A stretch of DNA of 64,000 bases from the NCBI RefSeq assembly GCF_004135645.1, contig NZ_SDPW01000001.1, positions 2,232,001 through 2,296,000 of the forward strand, given 5' to 3'. The notes beneath the pieces are model-generated. The model was not told the DNA's origin, ran no database searches, and was given only the letters and a program-made list of their open reading frames with translations. This document shows, piece by piece, positions 36,964-46,223 of the stretch. Both the position numbers and the translations under genes were made by a program. Origin of the DNA: Senegalimassilia faecalis. Lineage in GTDB: Bacteria > Actinomycetota > Coriobacteriia > Coriobacteriales > Eggerthellaceae. Numbering within the stretch: position 1 is the stretch's first letter; every line of letters begins with the position of its first letter.

Positions 36964-39582
36964 CTACCATTCGCCCAGCAAGTCTTCAGCAAAGCCCACG
37001 CGGTAGTCCTTGAACACAACCCCGTCGCCGGCCTGCGTGGCGTCCAGATCGACATCGGCCGCAATGGCGAAATCGTTGTCACCATCCTCGTCGTGGAAGA
37101 TTTGACGCACATGCCACACATGCGCTTCTTCCTCGTCGGCCTCGTTCAGGATGAGGTACGCCTTCGACCGCGCATCGGCATCCAGCAGAATCTCTTCATG
37201 CGCCTCATAGTACTCATCCAACGCTTGAGCCCATGCGCGCTCGCCAAAGCCCCACTCGCCATCCGCTTCGCCCAAGCCGACGATATCGCGATGAGCCGCC
37301 ATGCGCACGCGGCTGAACAGGGCGTTACGCACCAGCACGGTCAAACCGCGACGATCATGCACCACCGCTTCAGCACCCGCTGCATCAGGCGGCGCCGCAT
37401 CAAGCACCGACCCGGCGTTTTCCCACTCGTCCACCAAGCTGCTGTCGACGCTGCGCACAACCAAGCCCAGCCAAGCGATGATATCCTTCAGCTGCTCGGT
37501 GCGCTTGTCCTCGGGGATGGTGCGGTCAAGGCCGCGGAATGCCTCGGACAGGTAGCGCAGCAAAATGCCCTCGTAGCGCATGATGCCTAGTTTTTGGATA
37601 TAGCCCTTGAAGTCGGCCGCGCTTTCCAGCATATCGCGCAGCACCGACTTCGGACGCAGGCAGTAATCACGCGCCCACGGCACTGCATCGCAGTACTTGC
37701 CGAATGCCGCATCAAGCAGGTCTTCCAGCGGCTTAGGATACGTGACCTCGGCGATGCGCTCTAGGCGCTCGTCATAGTCCACGCCATCCATCTTCATCTC
37801 CGCCATAGCCGCGTCGCGCGCCTTGCGTTCCTGCGCACGCAGCACCTGACGCGGGTCTTCCAGCGTTGCCTCGACCATGGAAACCAGGTCGAACGCGTAC
37901 TCGGGGCTTTCAGGGTCAAGCAGCTCCAGCGCCGCCAGCAAAAACGGCGACAGCGGCTGGTCGAGCGCGAAATCTTCCGGCAAATCCATGGTGACGGAAT
38001 ATGCGTCCTGGCCGTTTTCATCCACATCGTGCACAACCACACCGGCATCGATGAGCGTTTGCAGAACCTCGGCGGCGCGCACGTGCAGCTTCACCTTTTC
38101 CTCGTCGGGCTGCAGCGAGTCATCGATAAGCTGGTCAACGCGAGCACGGGCGTTGCCACCTTGCTCAACCTCGGCAAGCACCATGGAATGCGTGATGCGC
38201 ATACGCGGCGTCAGCCGCTCGGGCACGGAATCGACCAGCTTCTTGAACGTGTCCTCGTTCCAGTTGACGAAGTTCTCGGGCGGACGCTTCTTCTTGATCT
38301 TCTTCAGCTTCTTCGGATCGCCCGCCGCCTTCACCTCGGCCTTATGGTTCTCGATTTCATGCTCGGGGGCCTCGGCTATGACCACGCCTTCCGTGTCGAA
38401 GCCGGAGCGACCCGCACGACCGGCAATCTGGTGAAACTCGCGGCTGCGCAGGCGGCGCATCTTGCGACCGTCGAACTTCGTAAGCTGCGTCAGCACCACG
38501 GTGTGGATGGGCACGTTGATGCCCACGCCCAGCGTGTCCGTGCCGCAGATAACGGGCAGCAGGCCCTGTTGCGCCAGCTTTTCCACCAGCAAGCGATAAC
38601 GCGGCAGCATGCCCGCATGGTGCACGCCCACGCCGCAGCCCAGCAAGCGCTTGAGCGTTTTGCCGAACGCCGTGGAGAACTGCGCGCCCTTCATGGCTTC
38701 CTTCACCGCTTCGCGCTGCTCCTTGGTGGCCACGCCATAGCTGGCAAGGTTCTGAGCGCTGGTAAGCGCCGCGTCCTGCGAGAAGTGCACGATGTACAGC
38801 GGGCCCTCGTTCTTGCGCAGCGCCAGCTCCACCGTGCCCTCAAGCGGGGTGAGCGCATACTCGTACGACAGCGGCACGGGACGCGGGGCATCGATGACGT
38901 TCGACACGTCGCGCGTGGTTTGACGACGCAGCAAATCGGCGATTTGCGTGACGTCCCCTAGCGTGGCGCTCATAAGCAAAAACTGCGTTTTCGGCAGCGT
39001 AAGCAGCGGCACCTGCCACGCCCAACCGCGATCGGTATCGCTGAAGAAATGGAACTCGTCCATGGCGACACTGTGGATAAGCGCGTCAGGGCCTTCGCGC
39101 AGCGCTTGGTTCGCCAGGATTTCCTCGGTGCAGCAGATGATGGGGGCATCCGTGTTGATGTGCACATCGCCTGTGATCATGCCCACGTTGTCGCGGCCCA
39201 GAAGTTCCACCAAACTGAAAAACTTTTCGCTGACCAGCGCTTTGATGGGCGCCGTGTAGTACGACGTCTCCCCAAAGCACATGGCCATGAAATGCATGCC
39301 CAGTGCAACCAAGCTTTTGCCGCTGCCTGTAGGCGTGCCCAAAATCACGTGGTCGCCCACCATAAGCGATATGAGCGCCTCTTCCTGGTGCGGCCACAGC
39401 TCAATGCCGCGATCGGCAACCCAGCCCGTGAACGCCTCGAACGCCTCTTCTTCCGTAAGGTCGGGGTTTGTGTCGTACAAGTGGTACGCCAGCGCGCCAA
39501 GCTCCCCCGGTTCATGCCCTTCGGCTTGCGCTGCGAGCGTTTCGACGATGTCCTCGCCCTCGAATGTATGAATATCAGCCAT
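36964..39582 (-). CDS. Ski2-like DEAD/DEAH-box RNA helicase with DUF3516
   Basis: 872 residues. Helicase motifs in order: Q-like WPHQEEALISLM, Walker A GTPTGSGKS, DEFH box in VAMDEFHFFSD, SATLGD, and motif VI region EFHQIAGRAGRSGFDTEG. After a Lys-rich linker (KKLKKIKKKRPPENF) comes the long C-terminal domain found in actinobacterial Ski2-like proteins (DUF3516). Predicted to unwind RNA in degradation or ribosome maintenance; cytosolic. No operon partner visible. Confidence 0.92.
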   Translation of the reverse strand: MADIHTFEGEDIVETLAAQAEGHEPGELGALAYHLYDTNPDLTEEEAFEAFTGWVADRGIELWPHQEEALISLMVGDHVILGTPTGSGKSLVALGMHFMAMCFGETSYYTAPIKALVSEKFFSLVELLGRDNVGMITGDVHINTDAPIICCTEEILANQALREGPDALIHSVAMDEFHFFSDTDRGWAWQVPLLTLPKTQFLLMSATLGDVTQIADLLRRQTTRDVSNVIDAPRPVPLSYEYALTPLEGTVELALRKNEGPLYIVHFSQDAALTSAQNLASYGVATKEQREAVKEAMKGAQFSTAFGKTLKRLLGCGVGVHHAGMLPRYRLLVEKLAQQGLLPVICGTDTLGVGINVPIHTVVLTQLTKFDGRKMRRLRSREFHQIAGRAGRSGFDTEGVVIAEAPEHEIENHKAEVKAAGDPKKLKKIKKKRPPENFVNWNEDTFKKLVDSVPERLTPRMRITHSMVLAEVEQGGNARARVDQLIDDSLQPDEEKVKLHVRAAEVLQTLIDAGVVVHDVDENGQDAYSVTMDLPEDFALDQPLSPFLLAALELLDPESPEYAFDLVSMVEATLEDPRQVLRAQERKARDAAMAEMKMDGVDYDERLERIAEVTYPKPLEDLLDAAFGKYCDAVPWARDYCLRPKSVLRDMLESAADFKGYIQKLGIMRYEGILLRYLSEAFRGLDRTIPEDKRTEQLKDIIAWLGLVVRSVDSSLVDEWENAGSVLDAAPPDAAGAEAVVHDRRGLTVLVRNALFSRVRMAAHRDIVGLGEADGEWGFGERAWAQALDEYYEAHEEILLDADARSKAYLILNEADEEEAHVWHVRQIFHDEDGDNDFAIAADVDLDATQAGDGVVFKDYRVGFAEDLLGEW

Positions 39583-39702
39583 AAAGGATTCCCTTGTATC
39601 GTGAGCCTAAAGAGCCGTGCGTTTCATTCGCCGCTAGCTCTTCCCGGCGCGGTCTTTCAGATTGCGGCAACCGAGCATCCGTGCAGCGCCTTCGGCAGCA
39701 AA

Positions 39703-39984
39703 CTACCGTGCAGCATCGATCGGTATTGCCTGTTCGTATAAGGTTTCAGGCGCAACATCTTGGCCCTCGGGCCATTCGATGGTATCACCCGTTTCCGCAA
39801 TGCGAACTTGTTGGAAATAGCCAGCATCAAGCACGTGCTGCCACGAAGCAGGACAGTGCTCAAGATATGACGCCACGTCGAATCGTCCGACAAAGCCGTC
39901 GGTCCAGGTTACAACCACTGTATGATTGGCATCGGCACAAACGGCCACTACGTCTAAGCCAATATCCCATTCCCTAGAGCACAC
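39703..39984 (-). CDS. DUF2442 protein (toxin-antitoxin-like pair member)
   Basis: About 93 residues. The DUF2442 pattern is clear: VTWTDGFVGRFDVASYL, FQQVRIAETGDTIEWPEGQDVAPETLY. A GTG at 39984 has AAGGAG five bases upstream; a GTG at 39990 is too close to that site. It follows the DUF4160 gene by a few bases. DUF4160-DUF2442 pairs are common small modules, often labelled toxin-antitoxin-like, but their action is not established. Confidence 0.85.
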   Translation of the reverse strand: MCSREWDIGLDVVAVCADANHTVVVTWTDGFVGRFDVASYLEHCPASWQHVLDAGYFQQVRIAETGDTIEWPEGQDVAPETLYEQAIPIDAAR

Positions 39985-39993
39985 CGCCACTCC

Positions 39994-40260
39994 TTAGCGC
40001 AAAGGTTCGATTCGATAGCAATCGCTTCGATGCGACGCGAGATACCAATTGTCTTGCAATTCCTGCTCATGCAGCGCAATCCATGCCTGCATAAGCTTGT
40101 GCTGCTTTATTGGCAAACCGCCGCGCAGCACCTGCCCTTCGAGCGAGTATACCGCCTTCTTGTCGGCATACTTCGCATGAATGTGCGGAAGCGAATGAGG
40201 GCTCCCAACCTCTACATACATGGTAACGATAATCCCGTAGAAACGGCTGAGTTCGGGCAC
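39994..40260 (-). CDS. DUF4160 protein (toxin-antitoxin-like pair member)
   Basis: 88 residues from the GTG at 40260 with AAGGGGG upstream. The family pattern is PELSRFYGIIVTMY..., HSLPHIHAKYADKKAVYSLEGQVLRG and LMQAWIALHEQELQDNW. Longer in-frame readings would begin upstream of the predicted transcription start and are rejected. A strong promoter with an inverted-repeat operator lies at 40401-40446, leaving a leader of about 130 bases related to the 78-bp repeats near the other toxin pair. Confidence 0.85.
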   Translation of the reverse strand: MPELSRFYGIIVTMYVEVGSPHSLPHIHAKYADKKAVYSLEGQVLRGGLPIKQHKLMQAWIALHEQELQDNWYLASHRSDCYRIEPLR

Positions 40261-40400
40261 AACTACCCCCTTCCCTGCGGCGCGGCGCCGCATTCCCGTG
40301 ATGAAGAGGATCTTGCGAACGTGGTATGGGCCGAAGGCGGGACCCTTCGCCTGCTTGGACACGGCATGAAGCCGAGCGTTCGCACTGGCTCGTTGCACCT

Positions 40401-40446
40401 ACTATAAAAGCGAACGCCTGTACTGTCAATACAAACGTTCGCTTTT
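40401..40446 (-). promoter_or_regulatory. sigma-70-type promoter with inverted-repeat operator for DUF4160-DUF2442
   Basis: On the minus strand TTGACA (40424-40429) and TATAGT (40401-40406) are separated by exactly 17 bases, close to the vegetative consensus. An 11-bp inverted repeat AAAAGCGAACG/CGTTCGCTTTT (40406-40416 and 40436-40446) has one arm between the hexamers and the other just upstream of the -35. This is the layout of an autorepressed toxin-antitoxin promoter. Confidence 0.85.
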
Positions 40447-40517
40447 CTTGAAATGATTTTGCAACTCGATACTGTAAACAACGGCCGAGCGCCGCAGGCA
40501 CTATGCCTTATGCCTGC

Positions 40518-41900
40518 TCAGACAAGCTTTCCCTCAAGGTCCGAAACTCCCGGCAAAACGATCGGCCGATCGTCCGAAGACGCGTTAACAAGCCGCAGCT
40601 TGTCGCAGCCATCGAACATGCCGGAAGTATCTTTCAAGCTGCACCACAAAAACGAGCGGCCAGCGTCAATCAGCGCGCAAACGCCCGGCAAATCCAACTT
40701 CTCAAGTTCAGCGCAGCCAGCGAACATGCAGGTCGTCAGCTCAACCTTGTACATATCAAAGCCGGAAAGGTCCACGTCCTTAAGCGAGCAACACCCTTCG
40801 AACAGGCGGGCCATGCCCCAAACGCTCGATGTATCGAAACTGGAAAGATCAAGCGAGACAAGGCTTTCGCAGCCGGCGAACATGCATGTCATGTTCGTGA
40901 CGCTAGCCGTGTTAAGGCCCGACAAGTTAACCTGTTCGAGCTGCGCACAACCTTTGAACAAGCTGCCCATATCAAGGCATCCGGATGTATCGAAACGCGA
41001 CAAATCCGCGCGCTTGAGCTTCTTGAAATCCGAAAACCAGCCGTTCAGAAACAGCGGCTTGATGCCCTCATCCACCACCTCGATAGCGGTTACATCACCT
41101 GCAACGTCGGCAAAGTCGACGCGAGTCCAAGGCACGCCAAGCGCAAACAGCTTCGACACCGTCTTCCCTTCGAAAACATCCCTTTCTTTCGGCGCGGCGT
41201 TTCGATTGTAGAAGCGCAAGCTGCCATCGTCGGCCGAATAGACCGCGAACGGATTGGAAGGAGAAAACTCCTCGCCGAATACGCCCAGGTGAGCGATGCG
41301 ATACTGCTCGAAAAGCTCCTGAGCCGTGCAAGGTCCCAGGCGCTTTTCCGCCTTCTCGCGAAGCTCCTTGTCCATGCGGGAGACGGCAGCCTGATAGCTA
41401 ATCTCAACGCCATAGCAATTCAGCACCGTTGCGGGGCCGTCATCCGAAACATACCCCATAACAACCGTGCGCCCCGCCGCACGAAGGCGGTGCGCCGCTT
41501 CGCGCGTAGCGGCGTTGCGAAAACCGAACGGGGCTACGCCGTCGACACCGAAATCACAGCCCTCGAAAGGCTCGAAGCCACGAGCGTCGCAATACGCCTG
41601 GTATTCCTCCTGCGAGCGAAAATACGGCAAGGGAATCGGACGGTTTTCGCCGCCAGGACGCCAATCAGCAACCTCTACGTCCGCAAGGTCGTCCACCAGG
41701 TTATCGAACACGTCCACCGCTTCGTCCACCAGTCGCCAAACCTTGCCGGGAATGTGCTCCGAAAGCCCTTCCCAAGCTACAACCTTGCTCACCGAAGCAC
41801 AGGTCACACGAGCAAAATCCTCCACCGACAGCCCCATGTACTCGCGCAAAGCGCGAAACTCGGCCCCGCCACGAACCTGCGAATTCCCGCCAAAACCCAT
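40518..41900 (-). CDS. cytosolic HTH protein with BspA-type DUF285 repeats
   Basis: 460 residues from the ATG at 41900 (AAAGGAGG upstream). Residues about 10-60 look like an XRE-type helix-turn-helix (FRALREYMGLSVEDFARVTCASVSKVVAWE). A middle domain follows, and residues about 300-430 carry DUF285 repeats: ADLSRFDTSGCLDMGSLFKGC, VNLSGLNTASVTNMTCMFAGC, LDLSSFDTSSVWGMARLFEGC and a decayed fourth. There is no signal peptide, unlike normal DUF285 surface proteins. The repeats may form a protein-binding solenoid attached to a DNA-binding head. Function unknown. Confidence 0.8.
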   Translation of the reverse strand: MGFGGNSQVRGGAEFRALREYMGLSVEDFARVTCASVSKVVAWEGLSEHIPGKVWRLVDEAVDVFDNLVDDLADVEVADWRPGGENRPIPLPYFRSQEEYQAYCDARGFEPFEGCDFGVDGVAPFGFRNAATREAAHRLRAAGRTVVMGYVSDDGPATVLNCYGVEISYQAAVSRMDKELREKAEKRLGPCTAQELFEQYRIAHLGVFGEEFSPSNPFAVYSADDGSLRFYNRNAAPKERDVFEGKTVSKLFALGVPWTRVDFADVAGDVTAIEVVDEGIKPLFLNGWFSDFKKLKRADLSRFDTSGCLDMGSLFKGCAQLEQVNLSGLNTASVTNMTCMFAGCESLVSLDLSSFDTSSVWGMARLFEGCCSLKDVDLSGFDMYKVELTTCMFAGCAELEKLDLPGVCALIDAGRSFLWCSLKDTSGMFDGCDKLRLVNASSDDRPIVLPGVSDLEGKLV

Positions 41901-42033
41901 AGTGCGCCTCCTTTTGACTAGCTTGCATATGTCACGCGAAGCGGATAAATGCTTCGCGACGAACAAGCGCACAGCGTCCGACTTCGCCAAGCCTCAACCC
42001 GCAAAGCCGCAGGGCCGCGCGCAAACCCGTCGC

Positions 42034-42471
42034 CTACGACGTCTTCACCAAATCGCCCAGTTCCTCGATATAGCGGCTGGCGCAAGAGACGACGATGCGC
42101 AACGCGCGCACGCAAACGGGGCCGGCGTTACGCTCGTCAACAATCAAGTTGTAGTCGCATGCAACTCGATCTCGAGCGTCGTTGAGGTAGCACTTTGCGA
42201 AACGATAATCGCTGTTGACCTGGTTAAGCTTGACGATGATTTCAGGAATTTTCGCCGCGTCAACCACGCGCGCAATTGACGGCTCGACGAAATTGACCGT
42301 GTCGGCCTCATCGCCATCTTCATCGAAGTCGACGAAGACGATAAACTTCACGCCACGCGTTTTCACGGGAATCACCACGATGTTCTCTTCTTCGCTCAAC
42401 AGTTCGAACTTCATGCCTTCGCGACGAAGTTCCTTGACGAACGCCTCGCGCAGCTGTGTTGCCGTTGCCAT
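42034..42471 (-). CDS. YbjN-like protein
   Basis: 145 residues from the ATG at 42471 (AGGAAGGGAG upstream). It fits the YbjN/type III chaperone-like fold: REAFVKELRREGMKFELLSEEENIVVIPV, KFIVFVDFDEDGDEADTVNFV, IIVKLNQVNSDYRFAKCYLN and CDYNLIVDE. Such proteins are small cytosolic, probably protein-binding factors. Its promoter belongs to the TTGCGCAA group (TTGCGC, 22 nt, CATACT on the minus strand), shared with the AAA protein, the OmpA-like lipoprotein and the toxin and membrane-protein genes further right. Confidence 0.75.
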   Translation of the reverse strand: MATATQLREAFVKELRREGMKFELLSEEENIVVIPVKTRGVKFIVFVDFDEDGDEADTVNFVEPSIARVVDAAKIPEIIVKLNQVNSDYRFAKCYLNDARDRVACDYNLIVDERNAGPVCVRALRIVVSCASRYIEELGDLVKTS

Positions 42472-42544
42472 TGTTTCTCTCCCTTCCTGTGGGAACGTTG
42501 CTGCGACAAATCCGATTCGGCTTGCTTGTTTGCCGCTGGCATCA

Positions 42545-42585
42545 GTATGCAAGAGGCCCAACGCCGCCGTTGCGCAACGGCGGCA
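42545..42585 (-). promoter_or_regulatory. TTGCGCAA-type promoter of the YbjN-like gene
   Basis: A perfect 22-base palindrome (42564-42585, GCCGCCGTTGC and its mirror) is centred between divergent genes. On the minus strand TTGCGC is followed after exactly 22 bases by CATACT (42545-42550), a -10-like hexamer. On the plus strand the same distance gives GGCCAA, which is not a -10, so this copy appears one-sided. Confidence 0.7.
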
Positions 42586-42681
42586 AGGCGCGGGCGCGGC
42601 CAACCTGCTACACTTTATTAAGAGAAGCCTGCAAGGCAGTTTTGCCGATGAGCAGGCAGTTGAGAGACGGGAGCGCCAAGC

Positions 42682-43143
42682 ATGGAACAACTTGCAAGCG
42701 ACACGGCCAAGGCGCACCAGCCGCTGGTTTTTCTTGGCGGCACGTGCAACGGATCAACATGGCGCAGCCGAATTATCCCGCTTTTGACCTGCGATTACTT
42801 CGACCCCGTTGTGAGCGAATGGAACGAAGCCGCGCGTGCACGCGAACTTGACGCACGCGCGCACGCCGATATCGTGCTGTACGCCTTGACCCCGCTGATG
42901 GAAGGCTGTTATTCAGTTGCCGAAGCGGTGGACGACTCGAACAAGCGGCCTGCCTCCACGGTGATGGTGCTGCTAGCCGCGCCCGATGGCGGCAAGGAAT
43001 TCACGCCGCACCAGCTACGCGCGCTACGCCAAACCGGTGAGCTGGCAAAACGCAACGGAGCAGCATACTTCGAAAGCCTTGAGGAAGCCGCCGATTTCAT
43101 CGCGCAACGTACGACAGCGTGTCAGAAAGAGCAAAAGAGCTAG
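42682..43143 (+). CDS. nucleoside 2-deoxyribosyltransferase-like protein
   Basis: 153 residues. VFLGGTCNGSTWRSRIIPLL, YFDPVVSEWNEAARARE, ADIVLYALTPLMEGCYSVAEAVDDSNKRP and TVMVLLAAPDGGKEF match the Nuc_deoxyrib_tr family (2-deoxyribosyltransferase-like, Rossmann-type). Bacterial conflict systems use relatives to cleave nucleotides, but simple nucleoside salvage is equally possible. Divergent from the YbjN-like gene; a TACACT (42610-42615) may be its -10. Confidence 0.8.
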   Translation: MEQLASDTAKAHQPLVFLGGTCNGSTWRSRIIPLLTCDYFDPVVSEWNEAARARELDARAHADIVLYALTPLMEGCYSVAEAVDDSNKRPASTVMVLLAAPDGGKEFTPHQLRALRQTGELAKRNGAAYFESLEEAADFIAQRTTACQKEQKS

Positions 43144-43147
43144 AGAA

Positions 43148-43181
43148 GGAAGGGGCATCGGAGAAGCTCGGCGCCCCTTCC
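43148..43181. terminator. hairpin between convergent genes
   Basis: 9-bp stem GGAAGGGGC/GCCCCTTCC with a 16-base loop after the deoxyribosyltransferase-like gene and before the end of the AAA gene. No T-run. Confidence 0.45.
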
Positions 43182-43255
43182 CCACAGCAGCGCCGCCTTC
43201 GAGCACCGCAGCCGGCAACGGCCTAATCCATGAGAATCGGCTAACACAGCTCCCT

Positions 43256-46066
43256 CTACAGCGTCATGACCAGCTCGTGCAGCTGCACGGCGTCCTTGGC
43301 GAACTCGATGGCCTGCTCCAAGCGCGCAACGCCGATGAGGTCCACGCGCGCATGCTCAGCAGCCCGCTTGGCCTCGGGCGCGGTGGCGAACGACACCGGG
43401 CACACCAGCGCATCGCAGCCATACGCCGCCGCGCGCGCAACGATGAACGGAGCTTTCTCCAACACATCGGACGAGTCGAGCGCAACCTCGCCCGAAGGGC
43501 GCGTGGCGCCGAAAAACGCCGTGCGCTCGAGTTCCGCAGACAAGCCCGCATCCGCCAGCACCAAGGCAACGCCGAAGCCGAGCATGGCATCCGGGCAACG
43601 GCATCCCTGCAGGTCATCCGCTTCCGCAAGGAACAGCTGGACGGCCTTCGGAAACACGCGCAGCTGCGCCAACGCAACCTGCACCAACGTAATCCCGCGC
43701 TCCACGGCAGGCGCATCGGACAAGCACGAAACGCCCGAAGCGCCTTCGCTGGACACCGCTCCCACGCACTGAAGCGCCGCGCCGCCCGCAGCCCCACCGC
43801 GGCTCATGACCACGCGAATGCCGCTGGTTGCAGCAGGACGGGCCGGGAACAGTTCGCGTGTCTGCTGCACGTCGATGCGGCCGCCTTCGCCCGCGTAAGC
43901 AAGCAGCTGCTCAAGGCGCTTTTCAAATCCACGCAGGCCAGCGGCATCGTCAAGTTGCGTCAGGTGGCGCAGGGCGTCGTCGCTGACTTCCGCGCCCGCC
44001 AGCCCCAGCTTCTCGCCCAGGCGCTTCACCAGCACCGCCTTCGCAACGCCCACCTTCGCCTCGGGCGTGTAGCCGGGAACGCTCACGATGGTGCAGCGGT
44101 CAACAAGATAAGGCGACACTTTGTCCAGGTCATTGGCCGTAAGCACCACCAGCCAACGCGACAGGTCCACAAGCACGTTAAGAAACGAATCGGCAACGCG
44201 CCCTTCGTCAAGCAGCGACAACAGCGCCGTTGCGTCGCAGCAGCCAGGCTTGTCAACCTCGTCGATAAGCAGTACGCCGGGCGCGCCAGCGTGCGCAGCC
44301 GCCGCCTCGGTCAGCTGGCCAGGCGCGGTGCGAGAGCCGAACACTTCGGACGCGGATAGGCCGGGGAAGTCGCGCTTGACGAACGGCACACCGCCAAGCG
44401 CAGCCGACAACGACTCGCACAGCGTGGTTTTACCGGTGCCCGCCGGGCCCACCAGCAAAAGCGGGCGCGGATGCGCGGCGCGCAAGCTTGCGGTAACCGC
44501 CTTCGCCATGCCATCGATGCCGCCAAGCAGCGGATGCGTGTGCTCAATTGCATCTACGACCTGGGCATTTGAGGGCGTCGGCAAGCGCGTACCATCGGGG
44601 ACCGCATCCAGAAGCACCTTCAAGCGGCGACGCGCGTGCTCGCTCGCGGGATCGGCGTCGTCAAGCGCCGAGGCCAGCAACGCGCACGCCACATCGTCGA
44701 CATCCGAGGAAAGCGCGGCGCGCTTCAGCCCGTACCACACGCGCGGGTCATTTGCGTTCGGCGCCGGAAGGATTTTCGCAACGCCTTTCGCATCCAGCGC
44801 AACGCCTTGTTCGCGCTGCGCGGCAGACGCAGCGAGCAGGCAGCAGCAGTTTGTCACCGACTCGGTACCATCATCGAAGCAATAGCCGTCAACCACGCAT
44901 TCGGGCAGGTCAAAGGCGTATTCGACCTTGGCAGCGTCAAGTTGGCGGCGCACCTCGGCAACCTTCTCGTCACGCGTCAACGCATGGACCGTAGCGCTGA
45001 CGGCACAGCACGAAGCAAAGCCTTTGTCACGCGAAGCGGCATCGCAAACGATAATCAACGGCTGCGAAAACCTCGCTTGAATGCCCAAGTAGGCATCGCG
45101 AAAAGTGCCGCAGCGCGCCAGCGTTTTCAGGAACTGGACCGGATCGCCGTCAGACTTTTTCAAATTCGCAAGAGTGTGGGCGTTACGCACGATTACGCCG
45201 CATTCCCCACTCTCGAACAAACCACGAGCAACCATGCCCAGCGCTGCCTGCGAGAACGACGCCGCGCACCCCATCAGGTCAAGCGGGGAAGAACACGAAC
45301 CGGCATCGATGGTCAACGCCGGCAACGCATCGCGCGAAACGCAGCTTGCAAGCGCGCGAGCAAGATCGTCAACCGGCGCTCCCGAAGGCGCATTCAGCAA
45401 CACCGTCACGCGCTGTCCCGACTCCACGCAACGACGAAGCGCCTGGGCGGCGGTGACGAAATCCTCGCGATAGCACGGCGGCAAACCGACAAGTGCCGCT
45501 TCGTAGCGGTGTTCGTCAAACGCAACAGGCAAGCGCCCCGGGTCGGGCACGCGGCACAGCGCCAACGCACAGCGCAAGCGCGTGCGGCCATCGCCGGACG
45601 GGTTCTTCGTCAAGTTGCGAACTTCTGCGGCAGCTTGCGGCTCGATAACGCCGGCCGACAGGCACAGCTTCGCAACCTGCGACAACTGCATGTCGGTGAG
45701 CATACAAAGCTGGTCTTCGGCAACGGGTGCCTTCTCCAGCAGCAAGGCAAGCGCGCGCAAAGGCTCCTCGGCGACCTCGATGTCGTCCTGATTGGTGCAC
45801 AAAGCGGAAAGAGCAACGGAAAGCTTGACGCCAAGCACCCCGAAGCGCGCAGACCAAGCGTTCACAGCGGCGTCATGCGGCGTCAAGGGGGAAGCGTCGC
45901 GTTCGCCTTCGACGTCAGCCGCGTCCTCAGTTGCCGCAACCAGCTCGATTTCATCGTCGGCAGCCGCTGCCGGCGCTCCAACGGCAGCAGTCGGCTCATC
46001 CGCACCCGAAAGCAGCTTCGCGATGTGCTCGACGATAATCGCATCGTCAACAGGGGTTTTCGCCAT
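43256..46066 (-). CDS. tandem AAA protein with degenerate Lon-like C-terminal domain
   Basis: 936 residues from the ATG at 46066 (AGGAAAGGAA upstream). A first nucleotide-binding-like region (about 225-400) has a broken P-loop (LNAPSGAPVDDLARAL). A true AAA domain follows: Walker A GPAGTGKTT (540-548, Lys546), Walker B VLLIDEVDKPG and sensor VVLTANDLDKVSPYLVDRC. The C-terminal 150 residues resemble the Lon protease fold (GFGVALVLADAGLSAELERTAFFG...VLEKAPFIVARAAAYGCDALVCP), with a lysine conserved but the catalytic serine position apparently Asp. It may be a Lon-derived remodeller without proteolysis. Promoter is of the TTGCGCAA type. Confidence 0.82.
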   Translation of the reverse strand: MAKTPVDDAIIVEHIAKLLSGADEPTAAVGAPAAAADDEIELVAATEDAADVEGERDASPLTPHDAAVNAWSARFGVLGVKLSVALSALCTNQDDIEVAEEPLRALALLLEKAPVAEDQLCMLTDMQLSQVAKLCLSAGVIEPQAAAEVRNLTKNPSGDGRTRLRCALALCRVPDPGRLPVAFDEHRYEAALVGLPPCYREDFVTAAQALRRCVESGQRVTVLLNAPSGAPVDDLARALASCVSRDALPALTIDAGSCSSPLDLMGCAASFSQAALGMVARGLFESGECGVIVRNAHTLANLKKSDGDPVQFLKTLARCGTFRDAYLGIQARFSQPLIIVCDAASRDKGFASCCAVSATVHALTRDEKVAEVRRQLDAAKVEYAFDLPECVVDGYCFDDGTESVTNCCCLLAASAAQREQGVALDAKGVAKILPAPNANDPRVWYGLKRAALSSDVDDVACALLASALDDADPASEHARRRLKVLLDAVPDGTRLPTPSNAQVVDAIEHTHPLLGGIDGMAKAVTASLRAAHPRPLLLVGPAGTGKTTLCESLSAALGGVPFVKRDFPGLSASEVFGSRTAPGQLTEAAAAHAGAPGVLLIDEVDKPGCCDATALLSLLDEGRVADSFLNVLVDLSRWLVVLTANDLDKVSPYLVDRCTIVSVPGYTPEAKVGVAKAVLVKRLGEKLGLAGAEVSDDALRHLTQLDDAAGLRGFEKRLEQLLAYAGEGGRIDVQQTRELFPARPAATSGIRVVMSRGGAAGGAALQCVGAVSSEGASGVSCLSDAPAVERGITLVQVALAQLRVFPKAVQLFLAEADDLQGCRCPDAMLGFGVALVLADAGLSAELERTAFFGATRPSGEVALDSSDVLEKAPFIVARAAAYGCDALVCPVSFATAPEAKRAAEHARVDLIGVARLEQAIEFAKDAVQLHELVMTL

Positions 46067-46101
46067 GATCGGTTCCTTTCCTCGGCGTTGTTGCTGGGAA
46101 A

Positions 46102-46138
46102 ACGGTACCGGCAAGCGTTTGACGCCGTTGCGCAACGG
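46102..46138 (-). promoter_or_regulatory. TTGCGCAA-type promoter of the AAA gene
   Basis: Palindrome CCGTTGCGCAACGG (46125-46138). On the minus strand TTGCGC is followed after exactly 22 bases by TACCGT (46102-46107). The site centre is about 65 bases upstream of the ATG. The word GTTTTCCCAG overlaps the -10 and the predicted start site (46103-46094). Confidence 0.75.
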
Positions 46139-46223
46139 GACCGAACGCCGCGCCGCATTATGACAGCAGCGCAAAGGCCCCGAGGCTTCAAGCCAGCGGC
46201 CGGTGCGAGGCCGAGCCGCGCAT

